NCBI RefSeq assembly: GCF_017814435.1
Contig: NZ_JAGJCB010000017.1
Location: forward strand, 1 to 64,000
Origin: Mariniflexile gromovii
Lineage (GTDB): Bacteria > Bacteroidota > Bacteroidia > Flavobacteriales > Flavobacteriaceae
DNA: 64,000 bases
Direction: 5' to 3'
In this document: piece by piece, positions 1-8,492 of the stretch
How positions within the stretch are numbered: position 1 is the first letter of the stretch
Layout: every line of letters starts with the position of its first letter
The notes under the pieces: generated by a model
Seen by the model: the letters and a program-made list of their open reading frames with translations, nothing else
Databases searched by the model: none
Told to the model about the DNA's origin: nothing
Translations under genes and position numbers: made by a program

Positions 1-121
1 GAACAACCTGAAGCTTAAAAGAAATCGAATAATCTTTTTGAGTACGCTTTACATACCCACTGTTTTCTGGTGTTTTCATTACACTAAGGTTTGAGTGTAT
101 CGCTATTGCAGGACGGGACAT
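1..121 (-). CDS. IS3-family transposase OrfA-like N-terminus, cut by window edge
   Basis: The minus-strand reading frame that enters at position 121 gives MSRPAIAIHSNLSVMKTPEN and continues with a KRTQKDYSISFKLQVV stretch that runs off the left edge. That stretch resembles the start of IS3-group OrfA proteins, the helix-turn-helix half of the two-ORF transposase. The start may be 121 or the internal ATG at 79. Only about 40 residues are visible, so neither the intactness of the element nor its second ORF can be judged. The identification rests on one short motif and is moderate. Confidence 0.55.
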   Translation of the reverse strand, partial: MSRPAIAIHSNLSVMKTPENSGYVKRTQKDYSISFKLQVV

Positions 122-720
122 CATTTATAACACCGTCAACAAATAGGTTAATTGGTGTTTTTTTTTTTTAAAATTATAAATGATTGATATATAGTATATT
201 GAAGTTTGTGATATGTCTTCCTGCCACCACGACTTTTTAGTATATCAATTAGTGTTAAAACTTGGTAATCGAAAGATTATCAGGTTTCTGCATTTTAAGG
301 GGGTTCTTTAATTTGGTTTGGATTTTGAGGTTTAATGAATTGCTTAAAATCTATTTTATTTGTTGCCAAATTGATTATGACTTGTATACAAAACAAAATT
401 TTCAAGTATTTTTTTACTGATGTTTATTCTAAAAAGATTGTATTTTTATTTATAAGAGTTTTTTTTGAAAGGACATTATACATTGCTTTGATAATTAGGA
501 AATTTTTTTGTCTTCGAAAGTTTAAAAAAAATTAAATTCTATCTATACGTTGTTGATGATAATCATGAAAGAATAGCCTATGGCATTGCATACTTCAAAG
601 CTTCGTCTTGAATAAGCCATGGATAGGGCAGTGAACTCTTGAAAAATTCTAACAGATTTTCTATTTAGTTTATATTAGATAAATTAATTACTAAACCACA
701 CTACTAAGTTATATAAATAT
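122..720. other. About 600 bp without a supported gene
   Basis: This AT-rich stretch lies between the transposase fragment and the convergent end of the flavoprotein gene. A weak hairpin followed by a run of T lies near 129-170 (arms AACACC and GGTGTT) and could be a terminator or the edge of the insertion element. A 66-codon frame at 335-535 has composition typical of translated AT-rich noncoding DNA and is not accepted as a gene. Confidence 0.5.
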
Positions 721-1740
721 CTACCTCCCAGAAAAAATATGATGCTGTGTGGCCGTAAAATAATCTCTAAAAATTCTATTTAGCGGATGCTTTTCACTAC
801 AAGCTTTTACGCCCAATAGCGGATACACTTTTAAAATGGCTTCTGAAATGGCCTTCACCGATGCCGTTGCGTTAGCATGTATGGTTTCAATATAGGCTTC
901 AGTAATTTTACTTTCGTTGTTGGTAAAATCTTCAATAGCTTCAGCAAATTTATAAAGTTCTTTGTTGGTTTTGTAAAGCATCAAAATAAATGGCTTTAAT
1001 GGTTGTTGTTTCAGAACCAAGGAAGCTTCATCAAAAAAATGTTCAGCCATACCTAAATAATTCACCCAAAGCGTTAAATCGGCAAACACCGAAAACGGTA
1101 TTTTAAAAATAGGTTGCGGTAAATAAAACGTATTGTAAACAAACGCATATTCTGAAGGAACCTTTACCTGTTCTACCTTAAAAGAATGGGTAGCTGTAGC
1201 TTTTAGTCCCATGGTTTCCCAATCTTTAATGATGGTAACAGCTTCCTTTGGAATTACAAAAGAATATACTAAAGGTGTTCCATCGGTGTTCAAAACAGGT
1301 TTTCCATTGTCTGTAATTTTAGCGTTCAATGTAAAATGGGATAGGTAAGGAGCACCCGTAGCATAATGCCATTCCCCAGAAATAATATAATCGTCACCCT
1401 GTTTCTCTGCTGTACCAAAAACGCCTCCACTACCTCCAAAACACACCGTGTTTTTTGGATTTAAGAAAATATGGTTGGCAACTTCTGGCTGTAAGTTTCC
1501 AATAAAATAGGTAGCTCCACTGCAAAGTGTTACCGTCCAACCTAAACTGCCATCGGTTTTAGCCAGTGCTTGAAGTTCTTTTAAGCCTTCGGTTAGTGAT
1601 AATTCCAAACCGTTATAAGCTTTAGGTACCCATAAACTCCAAAGGTTTTTATTGGCAATCCATTTCAAGGTTTCGCTTGAAAATTCAGAAGCCTCCAATG
1701 GTTTTGGACTAAACGGTGTTGTATTGGTTTCTTGATTCAT
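721..1740 (-). CDS. Acyl-CoA dehydrogenase-like flavoprotein
   Basis: The 339-residue product has the acyl-CoA dehydrogenase fold order: an N-terminal helical part, a middle beta domain (about residues 95-200, with GGSGGVFGTAEKQGDDYIISGEWHYATGAPY-type features) and a C-terminal helical part ending in an RDYFTATQHHIFSGR-like tail. The tail and middle domain resemble the DszC/HpaB-type flavin monooxygenase branch as much as true dehydrogenases. It is shorter than the usual 380-400 residues, mostly at the N-terminus. The ATG at 1740 overlaps the 3' end of the upstream transporter gene by 32 bp, so the two are probably translated from one TPP-riboswitch-controlled mRNA. The substrate is unknown, and a link to thiamine metabolism is only inferred from position. 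Confidence 0.75.
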   Translation of the reverse strand: MNQETNTTPFSPKPLEASEFSSETLKWIANKNLWSLWVPKAYNGLELSLTEGLKELQALAKTDGSLGWTVTLCSGATYFIGNLQPEVANHIFLNPKNTVCFGGSGGVFGTAEKQGDDYIISGEWHYATGAPYLSHFTLNAKITDNGKPVLNTDGTPLVYSFVIPKEAVTIIKDWETMGLKATATHSFKVEQVKVPSEYAFVYNTFYLPQPIFKIPFSVFADLTLWVNYLGMAEHFFDEASLVLKQQPLKPFILMLYKTNKELYKFAEAIEDFTNNESKITEAYIETIHANATASVKAISEAILKVYPLLGVKACSEKHPLNRIFRDYFTATQHHIFSGR

Positions 1741-2314
1741 TTAAAATAATGTTACGCCATTTAAAATATCCTGAAGTGCCCACAGCAAACAGAAACATAG
1801 TTAAACCTGCATATATATAAAGTTCTTTGTAAAATAACAACGGAATGGAAATAATGTTGCTTATGTTTAAGTAAATCCAGTTTTCCATTTTTCGTCTTGC
1901 CATAAGCCACATACCTGCCCAAGCAAAGGCAGTGGTACAAGCATCCCAATACGGTACATCAGAATTGGTATGGAAAACAAGCCAATAACTCATAATAATA
2001 AAGCAACCAATTACAATGCCAATGGCCTTTAGATGTTCTATAAACGTAGCATAGGAAATAGCAACTTCTTCTTTCTGTTTACCAAACTTCCAATAGAACC
2101 ATCCGTAAATACTCATGACCAAATAGTAGAAATTCAACAAAATATCTGCATAGAGTTTTGAGGCATATAGTACCCACATACCTATAAGAATGGATATAAT
2201 GCCAAATAAATAATTGCTGATGTTGTTTTTTCGAGCAAGAAGCACTTGTGTGATTCCGAAGGCGGTACCTAGCCACTGTAAAATTATAATTGGAGATAAA
2301 AAATCGGCCATCAT
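1709..2314 (-). CDS. pnuT: PnuC-family transporter, probably thiamine-specific (PnuT)
   Basis: A 201-residue, very hydrophobic protein with about seven membrane segments and the PnuC pattern (WLGTAFGITQVLLARKN near the start, then GWFYWKFGK and WAGMWLMARRKMENW). PnuC proteins move vitamins such as nicotinamide riboside by facilitated diffusion, followed by phosphorylation in the cytosol. The TPP riboswitch directly upstream argues for thiamine as the substrate, as known for the PnuT subgroup of Bacteroidota. The open frame extends to 2386, but that would place the start at the very foot of the riboswitch. The ATG pair at 2314/2311 leaves a leader of about 75 nt and begins at the conserved region. 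The usual neighbours (TonB receptor, thiamine pyrophosphokinase) are absent here. Confidence 0.8.
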   Translation of the reverse strand: MMADFLSPIIILQWLGTAFGITQVLLARKNNISNYLFGIISILIGMWVLYASKLYADILLNFYYLVMSIYGWFYWKFGKQKEEVAISYATFIEHLKAIGIVIGCFIIMSYWLVFHTNSDVPYWDACTTAFAWAGMWLMARRKMENWIYLNISNIISIPLLFYKELYIYAGLTMFLFAVGTSGYFKWRNIILNESRNQYNTV

Positions 2315-2389
2315 TGTTTGTGTTTTAAACGAATGTATTAAGAAGATGAGCCAATAATGGAAAGTATGCAATAAAGCTTTATCCAAAAA

Positions 2390-2475
2390 ATCCCTCCGCT
2401 GGCATTATCCAGATCAGGTACCGAGCCAAAAGACTCTTGGGTATCATCTCAGCCTGTTAAAACAAGCACCCCATT
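2390..2475 (-). promoter_or_regulatory. TPP (thiamine pyrophosphate) riboswitch, THI element
   Basis: Read on the minus strand the segment contains GGGGTGC, then GGCTGAGATGATACCC, then ACCTGATCTGGATAATGCC and AGCGGAGGGA, which are the conserved P1, P2-J and P4-P5 sequences of the THI box in the correct order. A run of six T follows the 3' arm of P1 at about 2385-2390. It lies 75 nt before the chosen start of the PnuC-like gene and should repress it when TPP is plentiful. Whether control is by termination or at translation cannot be decided by eye. Confidence 0.95.
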
Positions 2476-2597
2476 CTAAAGCAAAGTTAGAACTATAGAA
2501 GTTATAATAAAAGTGAATGTTCTTTTTTTATTTACAATTCTTTAATAGGTTTGATGCTTTATGAAGTTATTATTGCAGTGTATTTTTAAAGTATCAC

Positions 2598-3080
2598 TTA
2601 TTTAAGCATGATATTGCTAATTTCTAGAGAAAACGTTTCTTCTTTTTTATTCCCAATCAAAAAAGTAATTTGTTCCATTTGTTCACCAGAATAGTTTGGT
2701 ATATCTAAACTTTTTCCTCTAAAAGCAGGGTGCATATTGGAAAAAGGAATTTCAATATTACACCATTTTGTTGTTGTATTGAAAGTGGCAATATAAGAAT
2801 GTTTGTCACGGGCACTGTTCTTTATTCTGAATTGGTAAGTTTTACCATCGCCTTTAACTTTTAAACAAACTTTGGAAAAAGTAAATACATTTTTAGAATT
2901 AAAATGATATTGCAACATGGCAAATCCACCATTATTCTCTAAAGAAACTTCACCTCTAAAAACACCAATACCAGCATCATTTATAGAAAAAAAGCTATTC
3001 GATTTTCCGCCCATAACCACATCATTAATGGTTTTCCAGTTGGTAACATCACTTTTTGTATTAAAATCAAAAATAATCAT
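2598..3080 (-). CDS. CIA30-family protein
   Basis: A 160-residue protein beginning MIIFDFNTKSDVTNWKTIND, with the CIA30 (NADH:ubiquinone oxidoreductase complex I intermediate-associated protein 30) signature VVMGGKSNS near residue 23 and a C-terminal SLEISNIMLK strand. The family is a galactose-binding-like beta sandwich. In bacteria its role is not established, and many members stand alone as here. The open frame continues upstream to 3233, but that extension is low-complexity AT-rich sequence, so the ATG at 3080 is preferred. It has no operon partner: a riboswitch unit lies downstream and about 500 bp of noncoding DNA upstream. Confidence 0.8.
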   Translation of the reverse strand: MIIFDFNTKSDVTNWKTINDVVMGGKSNSFFSINDAGIGVFRGEVSLENNGGFAMLQYHFNSKNVFTFSKVCLKVKGDGKTYQFRIKNSARDKHSYIATFNTTTKWCNIEIPFSNMHPAFRGKSLDIPNYSGEQMEQITFLIGNKKEETFSLEISNIMLK

Positions 3081-3597
3081 TCCGTTTTGTAATTGGTTAC
3101 AAGTGTAAGTAAAGAAATATTTTTGATTAAATATAACATAAAAAAAGAAGTCATGATAGGTCAGAAAAAACGTGTAAAATTTATGAAATTTATGACAAAA
3201 GCAATTATATTCGCATAATATATATCTCGTCAAAAAGTTAATAAAAAGGCTTATAAGAAAAAGAAAACACGTTTAACGATTTAATAGTGATTTTCATATA
3301 GATTTTTTTGTTACAACTAAAGAAAGCGCCTAAATTGATTCTAGATATATAAATATAGTTGATAAAATTATTACTTCGATTCCCTACTTGTTTGAGTGAT
3401 AAATGATAACTATTATGGCATGTTTAACTGCCTAGAATAGTTTTAAAATCCATTGTAACTTAAATTATTGATTATGAAACACATTTACTATTTGCCTAAT
3501 TAGAAGCTATAAACACTAATAGTTGCTATTTCTTATCTAATTTCTAATCAATTTAAAGTAAAGCAAAGCGCATCTTTAAATTTTAAAAAAGGGGCAT
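3081..3597. other. Divergent intergenic region upstream of cassette 1
   Basis: About 500 AT-rich bases separate the CIA30 gene from the first adhesin gene on the other strand. They must hold the promoters of both, but no exact TAnnTTTG box was found by eye and no gene-like frame or RNA gene is visible. Confidence 0.4.
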
Positions 3598-6500
3598 ATG
3601 TTTAAAAATACCTTCAAAACTCTCGCAAAACATCATTTTTTTATTGCTAGTTTAGTTTTACTAAGTTTAGTATTTAATAGTGGTTATGCACATGATCTTA
3701 AGATTCCAACTCTCAATAAAACCAGTCTTATAAGTACTGATTTTACTGGTTCTATCATTAAAGATGATTCACCCAGTTCAATTAATTCGGTTTCAACCTC
3801 TGGGAACAATTTTATTAATAATAGTGAATTAAAAATAACTATTGATTATAAAAAAGATATTTTATGTCATGGTGAATCTACGGGTAAAATTAAAGTTTCT
3901 GCTATGGGAGGTGTTGCACCTTATACCTATAGTATCAATGGAAGTACTCCTCAATCAAATTCTTTATTTGAAGGTTTACCTGCCGGGGCGTACACTATTA
4001 AATTATTTGATTGCTTAGGAAAATCAACATCAATTTGTGTAACCTTGCATGAACCAGGTCCATTAAGAGTTACAATTACCAAAGATGATGCAACTACCTG
4101 TCAAGACTGTAAAAATGGTAAAGCAACCGCAACAGTAGTAGGAGGTACACCTCCATATAGCTATTTGTGGAGCGCTAGTGCGGGCAATCAAACAACCCAA
4201 ACAGCTACAAACGTTCCTTCAGGAAACCATATCGTTACTGTAAAAGATGCTAATAATTGTGTTTTATCGCAAGAGGTTGTTATTGGTTGTTCACACACTT
4301 GTGACGCCATAGTAAAGGTTGAAAATGTTATTGATGTTCTTTGTGCAGGAGAAAATTTGGGGAGTGCAACGGTTAGTGCGAGTTCAGCAACTTACGCTTC
4401 AGCTAAATTTACGTTTACTTGGAATACATCACCGGTTCAGGTTGATTCTGGAGTTACAACAAGTACACTAAGCAGTTTAAAGGCCGGAATTTATACCGTA
4501 AGTGTAACTATGGATGGTACTAATTGTCTACCAATTCAAAAATGTATAACCATTTCAGAGCCTGACAGTGTTTTAGATGTTACAGCTACTGCCACCGATG
4601 AAAGTGGTATAAATACAAATGATGGAACAGCAATTGCTACAACAACAGGAGGGACAGCTCCATACACATATTTATGGAGTCCAGGAGGCCAAACCACTGA
4701 TAAAATTACAGGATTAAGTTCAGGAACTTATACGGTTACAGCTACGGATGCCCATGGATGTACAGCAACAACAACTGTAAATGTAAATCCAGGGAATTGT
4801 AACAATCTTTCATTAAATCCAACTACCACTGCCGTAAGCTGTAATGGGGGAGACAATGGTACAGCTTCTGCAAATGTTACTGGAGGTTCAGGTTCTTTTA
4901 CTTATTTATGGAGTCCAGGAGGGGCAACTACACAATCAATTTCAGGGTTGTCAGTAGGTATGTATACAGTTTCTATTACAGATACAGTTACTAAATGTAT
5001 GGTTCAAGCAACCGCCATGGTTAATGAACCCAATGCGTTAAGTTCAGGTATCGTAATTTCGAATGTACTTTGTTTTGGAGAAAATACAGGGTCTTTAGAT
5101 ATAACAGTTGATGGAGGAACATCTCCTTATGAATTTTTATGGAGTAATGGAGCTACTACTGAAGATTTAAATAATTTATCAGCTGGAACTTATTCAGTAA
5201 CAATTACCGATGCTGAAGGTTGTACAACTTCCAATACTGCTACTGTTAGACAGCCTAATTCCGGATTAAATGTTGCCATTCTTTCTCAATCTAATGCGGT
5301 TTGTAATTTAGCATTAGGATCAGTTATAGTGAATGCGACTGGTGGAACAACTCCTTATAATTATACTTTAAAAGGTGCTACTCAATCTACTGGCGAGTTT
5401 GCAAATCTTGAAGCTGGAGATTATACTATTAATGTTATAGACGCTAATGGATGTGAAAAATCAATTGCTATCACTATTTATAAGAATTGCACCAACGCCG
5501 AGAACGACATCAACAACACGTTTGTTGACACGGCGGTAACGGGCAATGTCTTAACAAACGACACGGATGCCGAGGGCGACACCCAGCGGGTTACCACCAC
5601 CACGGTGACCACGGTACAGGGGGTCGTGGTGACGATAGACCCGGCCACGGGCGCGTACACCTACACCCCGCCAGCGGGCTATATAGGCGAGGACAGTTTT
5701 GAATATACGGTATGCGACAACGGCACGCCCGAGGCCTGCGATATGGCCACGGTATACATAGAGGTACTGCCAAGGGGCGGCTCCGGGAACAGGCCGCCGA
5801 TAGCCAACAGCGATACGGCGGGCACGGAGATGGATACCCCGGTAACGGGCAATGTCCTGTCGAACGACTTTGATCCTGATGGCGACCCGATCGTCGTGAC
5901 CACCCCAACGGTGACCACGGTACAGGGGGTCGTGGTAACGATAGACCCTGCCACGGGGGCGTACACCTACACCCCGCCAACGGGCTTTGTGGGCGAGGAC
6001 AGGTTCGATTACACGATCTGCGACAACGGTACGCCTGCACTGTGCGATACGGCCACGGTGGTTATTACGGTCTGGCCGAACAACGGCAATACCACCATCG
6101 CCAATGACGATGTTATTTATAATAATACTTGTGATAGTATAACAGGTAATGTTCTGGACAATGACTCCGATCCGGAGGACGATATCCAAACGGTAAGCAC
6201 CACACCTGTTAGCAATGTTACTAATGGAGTACTGTCGCTTAATACTAATGGAAGCTTTACCTACACCCCTAATGCAGGGTTTATAGGGGCCGATAGTTTT
6301 GTGTACCGTGTATGCGATAACGGTACGCCACAGGCTTGTGATCAAGCGACGGTCTATATAACTATTACGGATGCTGAAGCTCCATTTATTGTGAACTGTA
6401 ATATTGAAGATAGAACCATGGAATGTAATGGTTTGGATAATAAAACTTTAGCTGAAACTTGGAATTCAGAAAATATTGCTGCTTTAGAAATTTGTGCAGA

Positions 6501-7533
6501 AGATATTTGCGATATGAGTTTAACAGGACAAGTAACATCTGATTTTGATTTCAATAATTTCCAAAGTTCATGTGGATTAAGTGGTAGCATCGATGTAACT
6601 TATACCATTACTGATGATAGTGGTAGCGCAACAACTTTATCGGTAACACTCACAATAGTAGATACCACGCCACCTGATATATCAAATTGTATATTAGAAG
6701 ACAAATCACTTTCATGTACTTTAACTACAGCTAAAGAAAATGCAGACCAATGGAATTTAGATAACATTGCTACATTGGAAGCTTGTGCTAAAGATGCTTG
6801 TAGCGTAGATCAAGCTGTTACAATTACATCAAATTATAATTTTGATAATCTAGCTTCAGGACAATTGATAGTTGTATATACGGTAACTGATGATTGCGGC
6901 AATACTTCAACTACCGATGCCATGTTAACTTTACAAAATGATGCTGTTTCGTCAACCGATATCAGTCTTTGTGTTGCTAGCGAAGTGGAATCTCAAGTAT
7001 TTAATTTATTTAATTTATTATCTGGAAATTACAATACAGGTGGAACTTGGGAAGTTGTTTCAGGTAACGGTACAGTGATAGATGATCACTTTTTTAATCC
7101 TAAGTCTATTATTTTAAATGGAGAGAATGCTTCAGAAACAATAACGTTCAGTTATACAGAAACATCATCTAATTGCCCAACATACATTGAGGCTTCCATT
7201 GATGTAAACAATATATGTGAGGTTAAAGGATGTGATCTTGATAATATCGAAATATCAATCTTACTAACACCTAATGGAGATAGTCATAACGAGTATTTTA
7301 CTGTGAAAGGAGTTGAAGATTGTGAGTTTAAAACGGATGTCAAGATTATAAACAGATGGGGAGCGATTATTTTTCAGTCAAGTAATTATCAAAATGATTG
7401 GAATGCATTCACGCATAAATCCTCGTTAGGTCCAGCAGGTCAAGTAACAAGTGGTACTTATTATTATGTAGTAACATTGGTTAATAGCGGAAAAGCCCCA
7501 ATAACTGGTCTAATGTATATTGGAACTAAATAA
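3598..7533 (+). CDS. Secreted SprB-repeat adhesin with T9SS type B C-terminal domain
   Basis: A 1311-residue surface protein. Residues 1-31 form a signal peptide. Residues about 80-625 are serial SprB-type repeats, recognisable by GGTxPYxYLWS...GxYTVTVTDxxGC units. Residues about 630-920 are three Ig-like/tandem-95 units (VTGNVLSNDxDPDGD ... CDNGTPxxCDTATV). Residues about 920-1130 are two HYR-like units with ECNGLDNKT/SCTLTT starts. The end, from about residue 1214, is a gliding-motility-associated C-terminal (CHU_C) domain with LTPNGDSHNEYF and INRWG, the signal for export by the type IX system. By family it is a cell-surface adhesin related to SprB. The DNA of residues 630-835 is strikingly GC-rich compared with the rest. 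It is followed closely by a PorP/SprF-like gene. Confidence 0.9.
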   Translation: MFKNTFKTLAKHHFFIASLVLLSLVFNSGYAHDLKIPTLNKTSLISTDFTGSIIKDDSPSSINSVSTSGNNFINNSELKITIDYKKDILCHGESTGKIKVSAMGGVAPYTYSINGSTPQSNSLFEGLPAGAYTIKLFDCLGKSTSICVTLHEPGPLRVTITKDDATTCQDCKNGKATATVVGGTPPYSYLWSASAGNQTTQTATNVPSGNHIVTVKDANNCVLSQEVVIGCSHTCDAIVKVENVIDVLCAGENLGSATVSASSATYASAKFTFTWNTSPVQVDSGVTTSTLSSLKAGIYTVSVTMDGTNCLPIQKCITISEPDSVLDVTATATDESGINTNDGTAIATTTGGTAPYTYLWSPGGQTTDKITGLSSGTYTVTATDAHGCTATTTVNVNPGNCNNLSLNPTTTAVSCNGGDNGTASANVTGGSGSFTYLWSPGGATTQSISGLSVGMYTVSITDTVTKCMVQATAMVNEPNALSSGIVISNVLCFGENTGSLDITVDGGTSPYEFLWSNGATTEDLNNLSAGTYSVTITDAEGCTTSNTATVRQPNSGLNVAILSQSNAVCNLALGSVIVNATGGTTPYNYTLKGATQSTGEFANLEAGDYTINVIDANGCEKSIAITIYKNCTNAENDINNTFVDTAVTGNVLTNDTDAEGDTQRVTTTTVTTVQGVVVTIDPATGAYTYTPPAGYIGEDSFEYTVCDNGTPEACDMATVYIEVLPRGGSGNRPPIANSDTAGTEMDTPVTGNVLSNDFDPDGDPIVVTTPTVTTVQGVVVTIDPATGAYTYTPPTGFVGEDRFDYTICDNGTPALCDTATVVITVWPNNGNTTIANDDVIYNNTCDSITGNVLDNDSDPEDDIQTVSTTPVSNVTNGVLSLNTNGSFTYTPNAGFIGADSFVYRVCDNGTPQACDQATVYITITDAEAPFIVNCNIEDRTMECNGLDNKTLAETWNSENIAALEICAEDICDMSLTGQVTSDFDFNNFQSSCGLSGSIDVTYTITDDSGSATTLSVTLTIVDTTPPDISNCILEDKSLSCTLTTAKENADQWNLDNIATLEACAKDACSVDQAVTITSNYNFDNLASGQLIVVYTVTDDCGNTSTTDAMLTLQNDAVSSTDISLCVASEVESQVFNLFNLLSGNYNTGGTWEVVSGNGTVIDDHFFNPKSIILNGENASETITFSYTETSSNCPTYIEASIDVNNICEVKGCDLDNIEISILLTPNGDSHNEYFTVKGVEDCEFKTDVKIINRWGAIIFQSSNYQNDWNAFTHKSSLGPAGQVTSGTYYYVVTLVNSGKAPITGLMYIGTK
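5605..5979 (+). repeat. Near-identical direct DNA repeat inside the adhesin gene
   Basis: A 69-bp segment at 5605-5673 recurs at 5911-5979, exactly 306 bp (102 codons) later, with only a few silent differences. It encodes the TTVQGVVVTIDPATGAYTYT part of two successive tandem-95 units. The near-identity at DNA level suggests a recent duplication or gene conversion. Confidence 0.85.
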
Positions 7534-7543
7534 AATTTATGTT

Positions 7544-8482
7544 ATGAAGATTATTAAAAATAATTTAGTCATATTAATATTATTGATAAGTTCAATAATA
7601 TTTGCTCAGCAAATGCCTCAATTTTCTCAATATATGTTTAACACCATATCAATTAATCCAGCCTATGCCGGAAGTCGGGAAACATTGTCTGTTGTTGGTT
7701 TGCATCGAAGCCAATGGGTTGGAATAAGCGGCGGACCAACAACTCAAACATTATCGGCGCATTCTCCATTAAGAAATGATAAAATTGGTTTAGGGTTCTC
7801 TGTTATAAATGATCAACCTGGATATGAAAATTTTGTATATGCTTACGCAGATTTTTCCTATACCATTCACACAAGTGATAATACCAAATTGTCATTCGGA
7901 CTAAAAGCGGGGTTTACACATTATAATTTAGATGAAGTATTTTTAAATAACCCGAAAGTAACCTCCGATCCTTTCTTTGGAAACTATGCCGATAAATGGA
8001 ATCCAAACGTAGGTGCAGGATTTCTGTGGCATGCTAACAAATGGTATGTAGGTTTATCTGCCCCAAGAATAATAAACACAGATTATAATTTAACTCAGGA
8101 AACCAACAATGTAGAGTACATTGCTCTTGAGCGTGTAAGTTATTATTTTACGGGAGGATATGTTTTTGATTTAAATGCCAACACAAAACTGAAACCTTCC
8201 TTTTTATTGAAAGCAACCAATGGAGCACCAGCTTCTGTAGATTTAAACGCAAATTTTTTATTCCATGAAAAATTATGGTTAGGTGGTTCATACAGGTTTA
8301 ATGAAAACACAGCTTCTCTTGGCGCTTTAGCAGATTTTCAAATATCCAAAGAATTTAGAATTGGTTATGCTTACGAACATTATGTTTCAGATGTTAGACC
8401 TTATTTTGGAGGCACACACGAAGTGCTAATTATATTTGAACCATTTAATGAAAAACGTAAAAAATCCCCAAGATATTTTTAA
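7544..8482 (+). CDS. PorP/SprF family type IX secretion outer-membrane protein
   Basis: A 312-residue protein with a signal peptide (MKIIKNNLVILILLISSIIF, then AQQ) and the typical start QMPQFSQYMFNTISINPAYAG, followed by alternating beta strands ending with a YEHYVSD...GGTHEVLI barrel end. PorP/SprF proteins are outer-membrane barrels. SprF is required for secretion of SprB, and paralogs are typically encoded next to the protein they help to export. The start at 7544 is preferred over 7520, which would overlap the adhesin stop and precede the signal peptide. It lies 10 bp after the adhesin and 10 bp before the OmpA gene, so the three genes form one operon. Confidence 0.9.
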   Translation: MKIIKNNLVILILLISSIIFAQQMPQFSQYMFNTISINPAYAGSRETLSVVGLHRSQWVGISGGPTTQTLSAHSPLRNDKIGLGFSVINDQPGYENFVYAYADFSYTIHTSDNTKLSFGLKAGFTHYNLDEVFLNNPKVTSDPFFGNYADKWNPNVGAGFLWHANKWYVGLSAPRIINTDYNLTQETNNVEYIALERVSYYFTGGYVFDLNANTKLKPSFLLKATNGAPASVDLNANFLFHEKLWLGGSYRFNENTASLGALADFQISKEFRIGYAYEHYVSDVRPYFGGTHEVLIIFEPFNEKRKKSPRYF

Positions 8483-8492
8483 TACCAGTCCT

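Noticed and set aside
335-535. 66-codon plus-strand frame near the left edge
   Set aside because: Composition is that of AT-rich noncoding DNA (runs of F, K, I) and no homology-like motif or neighbour supports it.
5551-6345. Long antisense frames (up to 264 codons) within the adhesin gene
   Set aside because: They occur only in the GC-rich block and are explained by its codon composition opposite a clear secreted-repeat protein.
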